Origin: Novakomyces olei
Lineage: Eukaryota; Ascomycota; Novakomycetes; Novakomycetales; Novakomycetaceae
Direction of reading: 5' to 3'
Length of the DNA stretch: 64,000 nucleotides
Assembly: GCA_016906335.1 (NCBI GenBank)
Contig: JADEYG010000015.1
Coordinates: forward strand, 186,001 to 250,000
In this document: in pieces, positions 51,565 through 60,592 of the stretch
How positions within the stretch are numbered: position 1 is the stretch's first letter
Layout: the number at the start of each line of letters is the position of its first letter
Position numbers and translations under genes: made by a program
Notes under the pieces: model-generated
What the model saw: only the letters and a program-made list of their open reading frames with translations
Databases searched by the model: none
Told to the model about the DNA's origin: nothing

Positions 51565-54500
51565 TTACTGGCTGTAGCCCCAGCCGGTACCTGACCCATG
51601 CTGAGCACCCCCACGGCTCGCATAGTAAGGCGGCTGCCCACCGTAGCCTCCTCCAAAGCCATATGCCGGGTAGGCTCCGCCTCCTCCAGGAGCAGAACGG
51701 AACTGCGAAGTAGACGGAAAGGCTCCCGGAGTACTATTGCCTCCCTCACTAGACTGGCCGGGTGCTGTAGTCTCTTCCGCGGGCTGATAAGCCTTGTACT
51801 CCTCTGTAAAGGCGCTGTTCTCATTACCCTGAGGCATTTTTGTCTGTGAGTCTGGAGCATTAGCATTAGCACTTTGCTGGACCCTTTGATCCTGGGGAAA
51901 CCTCTGATCCTGTTGAAACTGGTAGCCCCCTCCATACTGCCCTGCTCTGTGAGAATAGTCTCCAGCACGGCCAGAGTACTGCTGCTGGTGGTCAAAGGGC
52001 TGACCATAATTAGGTACGGAAGTCGGTACCGATGTCGGAAGCGAAGCCGGTGGAGCCTGCTGTGAGTAAGGGGATTTTTGTTGGCCGGTATAGCCACCGG
52101 AATAGCCTCCCGTGTACCCATACTGGCCCATATAATAAGCAGTATAGGGATTATAATACGGATGCATCGGGTAATTACCCGCACCGCCAGACTGCTGAGC
52201 AGTTTGAGCTGAGGGCTGTTGCGGTTGAGGACTGGGGCCGGAATGAATTCCGCCTTGATCGGATAAGTTTGCCGATGAATAGTCGGCTGCAGTATAATGT
52301 GTCGGCAAGCCTCCCGTGGTGTCCCCTGAAGCCAGCTGAGCATTGCCTGAAGGCTGAGCAGCCTGATGTTGCTGAGCGTCGATTGCAGAAGGCTGCTGGT
52401 AAGAAGCAGCGGCTCCAGGATCGTAATAGGTATGATGAGAATAAGATCCTGAGCGGGGCTGCTGCTGTTGCTGTTGCTGCTGCTGCTGTTGCTGCTGCTG
52501 ACTATTATTATGATGAAGGTGATGCTGATCATAATATCCGGGGACATAAGAGTTTGCTGCGGGATCAAAGCTTGTCTGGTTGAATTGCTGTGGGTGAGTA
52601 TAGTCTCCAACATTGGTATCATAAATACTGCCTCCTCCAGGGGCGTTAGAAGCCTTGCTTCCCGGCTGGCCTCGAGCAGCAATATGCTGTTGAGGTTGTT
52701 GAGGCTGTTGAGGAACAGCATGGATTGGAGGAGTACTGCTCATAATCGGTGGAGTATGAATATGAACCGGCTGTGCTCTAGCAGCAAACGGAGACGCTTC
52801 CGTTCCAACAGCCGGGGCTTCAATAGCAGAAGGCCTGGGAGCAATTGAAGAAGGAGCCTCGGAGATTGAAAGGCTACCAAATTTCAGATTTGCAGACTCA
52901 GCAGAAGCATTGCCGTTCCCTCCAGCCGGACGCTGATCGTACAGGCCAGTAGGGCCCTTGTAGATAGGGAACATTTGCGGTCGGTACTCGTGGTGATGAT
53001 GGGAGGATGATACATTGTTAATTGCATCCAGATTATTCTCAGTCAGGGGGGCAGACTGGTCTTGCTGCCAGACAGAGGCATTAGCAGGCTCCACCGCCCG
53101 GAAATTATCCCTCCAAAACCCGGAGCCCGGTTGTTGAGTGGGCAGAGGAGAACTAGCGTTTGTAGAGGCGTTTGTATTAGTGTTTGTACTATTAGCATTG
53201 CCGCCTCGACGGGGAGCTGCCTCTTTATTTTCTCTAGCGACCATTGCCGCTGGACCCGTAGGAGGCGCAGGAGCAAAAGAAGTACCAGTGCCTTCATGCT
53301 TAGTTTCCGGTAGGGAGACTCTAGCCGCTGCTGGGCCAGACGGAACAGCAGCCGGTAACGCCTGTCTTCCTTGTCCTGATTGAGACTGAGACTGGCGTAA
53401 AGCAGCTGGCGCTGAGGGTACTTGAGCCGGCGTTGGCACTTCTGCCGGAGCTGCTGCCGGCTTTACAACATTGGCCCAAGACGCTTTTGTTCCCGGCGGG
53501 ATAGTTTTGGAAATGTTTGGCCGAGCTCCCGAAATCTCGCTCGTCTGTGCACCAGGAAATGTATTGGGTTCGAATCCCGTGACGCTGCTTGCTTTTGTAG
53601 CCGCATCGGACCAGCCAGAGATGGATCGTGTCTCAATGTTGTTGCTTACACTCGTAGCGATTGTATGGCCATCAAATGAGTTTGTATCCATAAATTTTGA
53701 TGTGCTGCTCGACGCAGCCTCAGTTGATTCGGGGACATTATTCGTATTTTGTCCTGCTGCTGCTGCTGCTGACCAGGAAGGTAAACCGGAACCTGCAAGC
53801 TGAGTGTGCTGAGTAGGGGCGGCTTCTGCTTTTCCGACTCTATTGTTCGCCCAAACGGAGTCTGTTCCTGCAGAGCCTGGGCCGGGCTCAGGTGCTAATG
53901 AGTCTTGCTCGGCAAGGCTGCCGTTAACAGCGGGCTGCTTACCGCCTTCCCGACGGTTTCGTGCAGGTTTTACTGCACTGCCACCCCGGGCCACATTCCG
54001 TGGGCCTTTGCTGCGTGTGTCTAATAGGTTAGCTCTGAAAACGTTGTATGCGCTTTGTAAAGGGAGAGGGAAGGCTAGAGGTGAAAATATAAGGTCAGAT
54101 AAGCATAGACACGGCTTCCATATTGAACAATATGAGCGTGAAGAAGACACGAGAGACATTCCCTGTCGGATAAAACGCAGTATTAAAATCAAAGAAAACA
54201 TGAGGCAATTGTGCAGAGTAGTGGAAAACTATGAATAGAAAGAAAGTTGAAATAAATGTCCAACTATAAATATGATTGCCGATCTATCATATGGCGTAAA
54301 ATAATAAAATAAAAAACAATCTAGAGCGTCATTACCATTACGCGCCTTATTCCGTTCACCAGCAGTTTTGACCGAGCCACGAGAAACGTCCGTAGCAGGC
54401 GAAGCCGTGTCTGCTGTGGCTGCACCTGTCCCCTTTCCAGGTTCGCCCACCCGGGTCCTAGGCTTTCGCTTTACTTGACCCCATTGTGAAACATGTCCTA

Positions 54501-55169
54501 TAATTCAGTCTTTGTTCCGTATAAACAATATAGAGCACGGCTGACAAAGAGCCAGATTTTCCGCCAAGAAGAAGAAAAAGAAGCAGCTATAAGACAGACA
54601 ATGTAGAGCCAAGGAAAGGGAGCAAGATAGTGATACAGAAGGAATCGGCATTAACTAAAACAAAATAAACGAGACTAGAGCAAGGTCGTTTGAAAAAAAA
54701 AACATGTTCAAAGACAGCCAGCTCCAAAAGATTTTTCCAGTAATGACCAGCGAAAAAAAAAAGATGGAAATTTGGAGGACGCAATACCTTCCGTGATCCG
54801 TGTAATAGTCAGATCAAGATCACCCTGAGCTTCGCTAAGTGCCATCACCAAATCGTCACCTGCCCAGTCCGGAAATAATTCTCTCAGCGTACTGATCTGA
54901 TCCGTCTTATTTTTTGCTTGATCGCGCAGCTCTGGCGACACGTCTGCCAATTGGTCTACAACGGCAAAAGAACCATGTTTTTGCTTGGCCTTTGACCCAT
55001 TTTGATGATTGTGATTATGATTGTGATTGTGACTGTGATGGCTGTGCCCATTCGCCGTCACTGCTGCGCTATCAGAATTCGTTCGTAAATTTGATGCATT
55101 GTTAGAAGGCCCTGTACGGTGTCCGCCGCCGCCGCGTCCACGTCGCGGTTTTGAAGCGACGTCCGACAT
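51565..55169 (-). CDS. DEF1: Def1: CUE-domain RNA polymerase II degradation factor, three exons
   Basis: Exons (minus) 55169-54788, 54497-54336 and 54020-51565 encode 999 residues. Def1 is cleaved after DNA damage and then recruits the Elongin-Cullin ligase to stalled RNA polymerase II. The first exon has a Gly/Arg and His-rich head and the CUE domain (about 85-127; ISTLRELFPDWAGDDLVMAL). Exon 2 starts with SQWGQVKRKPR, the conserved Trp-containing sequence after the CUE domain. Exon 3 is long, disordered and repetitive, with a polyglutamine run near residue 700, Tyr/Gly/Gln repeats and a basic head. Introns of 290 and 315 nt; the second ends GCTAACCTATTAG and splits an aspartate codon. Antisense frames in this region are shadows. 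Confidence 0.9.
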
Positions 55170-55517
55170 TGCCTGCTTGCTCTGCTGCACTAAACGAGGA
55201 AATTTTACACGTAGCCAGCCTCGTACTTGGTGCACTTCACACTTCAAGTAGGTCAATGTCTTGCGTCTAGTGCCTTGTAATTTTTAACTTTGAAGACGAA
55301 TAAGCCAGTGTGTGTACTATTATGTACGCGCATAATATATTTCCATTTTTTTTACTGGCAAGTATAGCGTTATCAATACTTGAAATTGCAATAATACATA
55401 CAATAATACGTACAATAATACGTAAATTAATACGTAAATTAATACACTATAGCACAGTTGGATGGAACAAGCAAAGGAATAAAAAATAATAAAACAAAAG
55501 AATTAAAATGAATTAAA
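55170..55517. other. Promoter region of DEF1
   Basis: About 350 bp upstream of DEF1 (minus strand), ending in AT-rich sequence with ATTAATACGTA-type repeats near 55400-55445. No feature is supported. Confidence 0.35.
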
Positions 55518-55736
55518 TTAAAATAGAATTTTCAATTTAAAACAGACAGGGCAAATCGTCTCGAGAATATTATAGCGTGAATATTTATCCAGTCCTTGTA
55601 ACAAGTCTGCCTTGTGGATTAAAGTCAGCCTTTCAGACAGCAAGCCAATTACACTGTCGTGGTGGGGCCCTATTTTCGACAAAACGATTAAATACCTCTC
55701 TACTCGTCGATTATAACTTTTTAATAATCCGTGCAT
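55518..55736 (-). CDS. Possible small protein, 72 aa
   Basis: The frame has a clean ATG at 55736 and an in-frame stop eight codons upstream, in a region otherwise without ORFs. The product is amphipathic (MHGLLKSYNRRVERYLIV at the start) with a C-terminal ICPVCFKLKILF. It has no recognised domain. The codons are unremarkable. I list it as a candidate only; it may be non-coding. Confidence 0.25.
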   Translation of the reverse strand: MHGLLKSYNRRVERYLIVLSKIGPHHDSVIGLLSERLTLIHKADLLQGLDKYSRYNILETICPVCFKLKILF

Positions 55737-55890
55737 GATTAAAAGACTGTGATATGCTCAAATTAATCTACAAACCCAAAATCTCGCACAATCCAATGTC
55801 CAGTGCTATTGTGCAAAAACAAACCAGATCCAAAAATCTCGAAAACTAAAAGTTCCCTTCACCAAAACTCAAATTCTATTCGTAACCTAT

Positions 55891-56768
55891 TTAATCTGTA
55901 CTTATAAAATCTTCAGATGTTGGAAACCGTAGACGCCGCCGTTCCGGAGTCGAAATTATTGAAGTTTCCGATTGCCTTCCAGTCTCTTGCGAGCTAGTGA
56001 AAAGCCTCCGTGGTGGACAAGCGTCGAATATACCTTTTTCTTTTGGTGCTTTACGTCGAATTTTCTTGCCCCGGCTGCGGCTGTTAGTTGGCAATTCTTG
56101 AATTAAATTTATTTAAAAAAAATGAAACAAAGATAAATTTAAATAACAAGGAAAGTATCTTATGGGAGAGCAACTTACAAGGTATAGATAATCGTTCCGT
56201 CTGCGTCCGGTGCCACATTGCTTTTCACAGACTTTGTAGTTGCTGATTTTGTGGATGAAGGTTCGTCCTCGAGAAACGGATTCTCCCCTTCCGCAGGGAG
56301 TGAAGACACGTCTTGTGGATCATGGAATAATGACTGTGGCTCTTTTTTTGGCGTTTCATTAAGCAATTCGTATAGCATTCGGCTTTTAGGCGGCCTAGAA
56401 ACTGTATTTCCCCGATCGTTTGAGACAATGTTTGACGCATTGGACGGGCTGCCTAAAAGTGCCTGTTCACGGCCATTTGATTGCTGCCGAAGCTCTTGTT
56501 TCTTTAAGCCAAGTTTATGATGTGGAGTTTTTACGGGCGTAATCGGCGCAAAAGACATTGGCCCAGAATGATGCTTTGCCGTCTCGGCTGATGCTGTCCG
56601 TTTCCCTGCTGAGATACCCTCATTGTACAATCTGTCTTCATTGTGATGCTTGTCAAGCTGCCGACGTTTTGTCCGCGGAGGACTATCAAAACGAGGGCCG
56701 TAGAGCGGCGTGGCGGGCGTTGGCGGCAGAGCGCTGCGTTTCGCTGGCGGCGTACGAGGCTCGTCCAT
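55891..56768 (-). CDS. Disordered S/T-P-rich protein, two exons (possible cell-cycle regulator)
   Basis: Exons (minus) 56768-56179 and 56074-55891 give 257 residues. The intron is 104 nt with a GTAAGT donor, branch AACTAAC and acceptor GCCGCAG; earlier AGs break the frame. The sequence is disordered with at least eight SP or TP sites, including RTPPAKRSALPPTPATPLYG and PITPVKTP. Two blocks look conserved: SRMLYELLNETPKKEP followed by ENPFLEDE, and a basic GKKIRRKAPKEKG at the start of exon 2. This layout recalls Whi5/Nrm1-type CDK-regulated repressors, but I cannot confirm the family. It is divergent from DUO1. Confidence 0.6.
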
Positions 56769-57627
56769 TTCTGGCCGAGGAAGAGAAAGAGAATAGAAAA
56801 GCGATGTAGAAAAAGTCACAATTTAAGCACCAAACTTGACGTATTTGACTGCAACCGGTTTCGGGGCTTTTTAAGGATAAAATACGGAACGAGATATGCC
56901 TTGACAAGAGTCAGGAGAAGCAAAACTGGTACTTTGGCCTTTAGAACAAACAGTAGATCCGAGAAATAACAATGTGGGTTGAAAATAAACGCCGCTGAAT
57001 GCGATAAGATACGATTGCCTTGGCCTCTTTTGCTAATTCAGCCTGACCGACTCTTTGCGAACGGTTTGCAACAGAGTCCCACTTGGCCCGTTACTGCCTC
57101 ACTTTAGACGAAAACGTGCAAAAACACGATGAAAACTTTTGCAATTAGCTCCCTGGACTTTTAAACTTCGTTTCTTTGAGCTGTACTTGACGCTCGTTAT
57201 TCAAGATTGGGCCGAGCAACAATTGCAGGCTTCTTTGAATGACTCGAGAGGATCAGCTCGAGACTTGTTCTGCAATGGCTGGTTAGATCTAACGCGTCGC
57301 GTTGCATTAAACAAGTAAGCTATCTGGCACGCGCGCCGAGAGATTGATATTCTTGCGCATTAAAATGCTTACTTTTGAATGTAAGCAATAGTAGATGCCC
57401 ATAAACGGCTTAATAAATGCGCCAAGTCCGGTTTGTGATTTGTCCATTTCCAAGTAAAACTTATTACAGACACGGGGCCCGTCCACATAATGGCCAAGAC
57501 CCCTATATTACATAATACGCAAGGTTTTATTAAATACAAAATTGCGATTCAAACCATGGGTGCGAGGAACGCGTAGCGTAGCGACAATAACAAATCAATC
57601 AGCTCGTTAAGTCTCTTTCGTTCGGCA
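56769..57627. other. Divergent promoter with DUO1
   Basis: 860 bp between divergent genes. It carries a GGGGCCCGTCC block near 57475, which has a counterpart near 33971. No gene is seen. Confidence 0.45.
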
Positions 57628-58678
57628 ATGGCCGAGCCAGCAGACGACTTGAGGCGGTTACGTTTAGACGATGAGAATGAAAATAAAAAAATTGACGACG
57701 AATTACACCGCGCTGCGCTTGAACGCGAACTCGTTGGTATCCGCGCTCTTAACGCGACAATTTCAAATATGACGGGGTCTCTGCGAGCAGGAGTCGACAA
57801 TTTGCAGGTAGCTTCTCAAGATCGTCTGGCTTTATTCTTTTGATTATGCGTGGACCCTTCTAATATCCCCAAGGTACTTCATACATCTGTGCAAAATGCA
57901 GAAAAATTATTAGATCTATGGACCAAAGTACTTTCACAGTCCTATCATACACAGCGGCTTTTATTAGATCCGCGCTGGCACGGACAAACTAATGTAAGGC
58001 CAATTTGGTGTATGCGTCAAACTTTTGCGCACTAGTATCTCTGCTTTTACTGTTTTTTTCTCTGCTCTTTTGTCTTTGTTGAAAGAAGACGGTGCATGAA
58101 TGTTTGTGGCCTCTGACAGCACTGCTATTTTAGTGCATTAATGCGTTTGATATAGTATTTTAATTATCTTTCATCACTCTGCGTTTTTCAGGTTTGGGGT
58201 TACTTTCATACAGTTGCAATATCTCTTTTATTGCCCTTTCACAATATCATTTGATCGCGGACCTTTATAGGTGTATATACCACTTTTAATTCTAACTTTC
58301 CAGGACGAGGAAGAGCAACAGCGTATACAACAAAAGGCTTTACAAGCAGCACAAGAGGCAGAAACCGCACGCTTGCGCCGAGAAGAAGAACTGGCTCTTC
58401 AAGAGAAGCGTCAAGCGACAGCAGCAGCAGCAAAAGCAGCAGCCAGCAGCACTGCCTCTACTACCCCATCGCGGCGTGGCATTTCTCGTCTCTCTCGGCC
58501 CGGCCACTCTATACGTGGAAGCACGAGGGGCAGTGGGTTAGTACGTGGAACAGTCCGTTCAATACCAGGTTCAAGTACTGAAAGAGGTCGTGCAACAACA
58601 GTACGACGCGTCGTGCGGAGAGTTCCGGCTGGAACTGCTCGAGGTGGTGTAATAAGAGGCGTTTCAAGGAATTCATAA
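57628..58678 (+). CDS. DUO1: DASH complex subunit Duo1, three exons
   Basis: Exons 57628-57807, 57874-57993 and 58304-58678 encode 224 residues. Duo1 is part of the ten-subunit DASH/Dam1 ring that couples kinetochores to microtubules. Conserved elements are the N-terminal ELVGIRALNATISNM helix and, in exon 2, the family signature LLDLWTKVLSQSYHTQRLLL with DPRWHG. A coiled acidic/basic segment (EEEQQRIQQKALQAAQEAET) and an Arg/Gly/Ser-rich tail follow. Introns are 66 and 310 nt and end in TAATATCCCCAAG and TTCTAACTTTCCAG. Size fits other Duo1 proteins; the RG-rich tail is longer than I would expect. Confidence 0.92.
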
Positions 58679-59127
58679 GATTTTGGGTTTAGCTATTGCA
58701 TTTTATAATTAAATGTTATTTTTCCTCCTTTTTTAAAATTTGCTTAATTCACGTTTTGCGGGCAATATCAAAGTCATTATTTTTGGCAGTCAATCTCTGG
58801 CAAGAGTTCGTTAGGCCAATATCAGGCCTTAAACAAACCAAATCATTTCTTATAAAGGCAAAAATCTGAGCAAATAATGGATCGAATGAACCGATCTATA
58901 CAATCTCGTTTGGAGGTGATTATCATCACGCTTTAGTTGGAGTTCTACGCAATGATATACGGTGAAACAAACTCAAGCTTGAAGATATGAATTAACAAAG
59001 CAGTCCGAGCTCAGACGAAATCAGAAAAGAAAATGATCGGTATAAAGAGCCTTCAGGTGATGCGCCATCGAGTGCACAACGCTCCAAAGCCTTTGTGTTG
59101 ATCGCGCAAAGAACCGGAATTCAATAT
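58679..59127. other. Convergent intergenic region
   Basis: 450 bp between DUO1 and the pheromone-precursor gene (minus). No feature is supported. Confidence 0.4.
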
Positions 59128-59305
59128 TTAGGCGATAACGCTGCTATTAGTAAAAGAATAATAAAAATGATTGAAGCAAACACAAATTCTCAACTTACCA
59201 TCCATAGTAAGGATGGGCGCGTTCAAGGTTGTTGCTCTGAGCGCCAGAGAAAAGGTCATCGGCCTTGTTGCCAGAGTCGGCGATGTTCTGTGCGATGGGC
59301 TGCAT
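59128..59305 (-). CDS. Farnesylated lipopeptide mating-pheromone precursor (a-factor/M-factor type), two exons
   Basis: Exons (minus) 59305-59199 and 59140-59128 join across a 58-nt intron (GTAAGT donor, TTACTAAT branch site) to a 39-residue precursor. It begins MQPIAQNIAD, as S. cerevisiae a-factor begins MQP, and ends LERAHPYYGCVIA. The CVIA at residues 36-39 is the CaaX box of S. cerevisiae a-factor and S. pombe M-factor, marking farnesylation, aaX removal and carboxyl methylation on the cysteine. The Asn-Asn at about 25-26 is a possible Axl1-type cleavage point, which would leave LERAHPYYGC-farnesyl, but this is inference. The cysteine codon itself is split TG|C by the intron. No second in-frame upstream ATG is present. 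A TATA box and clustered repeats lie upstream. The gene is too short for ordinary ORF calling. By name it would be an MFA gene; I leave the symbol empty since no orthology was tested. Confidence 0.87.
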
Positions 59306-59390
59306 GATGATTGAGAAGAGAGAGTGTTTGGTGTTTAAAGACCGTTTGTGATTGAAGAATGTGGATGCTGTTTGAAGGTGCAGAGCTGCT

Positions 59391-59399
59391 GTTTATATA
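59391..59399 (-). promoter_or_regulatory. TATA box of the pheromone-precursor gene
   Basis: On the minus strand TATATAAAC lies about 90 bp upstream of the pheromone ATG, between the start and the CCATTCAC cluster. Position and sequence fit a strong, regulated promoter. Confidence 0.6.
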
Positions 59400-59443
59400 G
59401 ACATTTCTCTGGGTGTGCGCATGATTGTATAAAGAGCCTTTGT

Positions 59444-59672
59444 CATTCACTAGCCATTCACAACGTAGCATAGTCTTTTCAAGGACTGGGTTTGCCTTGC
59501 ACCTTGTATTTTGCCATTCAGAACCATTCACAGAACGTGCGCCGGTGAAAGACAGCCCATTCACACTTTGTAGTAAGGTTCTTATCGGATTACCTTTGCC
59601 CATTCACGAGCCATTCACGAATTCTAACGTGTTTTCATTCTGCGACCTTGGCCATTCACAAATTGCATTCAC
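59444..59672 (-). promoter_or_regulatory. Cluster of CCATTCAC (GTGAATGG) repeats upstream of the pheromone gene
   Basis: On the plus strand CCATTCAC occurs exactly at 59454, 59524, 59557, 59600, 59611 and 59652, all in the same orientation; one-base variants lie at 59444, 59514 and 59665. That makes nine copies in 229 bp, from about 140 to 370 bp upstream of the pheromone start (minus strand). The repeats are dispersed at irregular spacing, not in tandem, as expected of binding sites. They are not the S. cerevisiae pheromone response element (TGAAACA) nor the S. pombe TR-box. A (TTCA)n tract at about 59866-59898 lies farther out. Confidence 0.7.
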
Positions 59673-60592
59673 AAATTCTCTACTGTTCTTTTATTGCTTT
59701 CCCTTTTGCCATAAACAAAAAGACGTTTCTATTTTTCCTACATTGTTTTGAAGGCTTCCCTTCGAGTCCAAGTATCTTCCTTTGTATTTGTTAATCCAGC
59801 TGAAACACAAAGGCTTTTGTCATTGGCTGCAATATACAAATTGAAGTCTTTTCACCCACCCACCCATTCATTCATTCATTTATTCATTCATTCATTCATT
59901 GACGAATGATATAGCATTATTGCTTTATTTTGCGCGTTCACAAATGCTTCTCCATGATATCCACCTTATCTCTTTCTGTTTATTCATGTGATTTTTATTC
60001 GAAGACTATTCGGCAAACAGCTCGGCGCAATAAAAAGAATCACACTGGCTCCTTTCGCCTTGTATTATTACTGTTTGACTACTCTTCAAGCTAATAGGAG
60101 AATGAGCAAGTTGAATAGCAGAAATTTCATAATCACAACCTGGTAGGATGCCTTGCAATCAATACTCGTTGGGAATTGTGAGTATAAGAAAAGATATCTG
60201 TTACGAGGCATATATCGATGAAATGTAGATCTTTTGAATTGAAGTAGACCGAAAAGGTTTCCAGACGCATAAACAAATGGTTGTAAAAGCAAACGGCAAT
60301 GTCTTTGATACAAGTTAAATTAGCCCATATCAGCTTTTCATAAATTCTGACGTTAGAAGGGCTGTCACACGATACATGTATATTGCGAATACTCAAAGCG
60401 CTATAATCAGTAGTCAATTTGGGTTTATTTCAAGGTGCGTCGATCACCTGAATAAATTTGGGCGTCATTGACCAATAGGTCGGACAAGACTCTAGTCTTG
60501 TTCAACGCCGATTATTGGATCGTTGATCCATTTCATTCAACGGCGGAGAAACACAGACTATTCATTAAAAAATAAGGCAAAATTCGGTTTAA
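59673..60592. other. Intergenic region between the pheromone gene and the hydrolase
   Basis: 920 bp. It holds a (TTCA)n microsatellite at about 59866-59898 and an 18-bp dyad at 60484 (listed separately). No second pheromone copy was noticed. Short frames near 60086-60417 look non-coding. Confidence 0.45.
60484..60501. repeat. Palindrome with 8-bp arms upstream of the hydrolase gene
   Basis: Arms ACAAGACT and AGTCTTGT flank a two-base centre CT, about 92 bp before the hydrolase ATG. Partial symmetry continues outward (GGCG...CGCC; CCAATA...ATTGG). It may bind a dimeric factor. Confidence 0.6.

Noticed and set aside
51513-52721. 402-aa minus-strand frame inside DEF1
   Set aside because: A +1 shadow of the repetitive DEF1 exon 3.
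53560-53590. GGGTTCGAATCCC T-arm-like sequence
   Set aside because: It is part of DEF1 coding sequence and no complete cloverleaf surrounds it.
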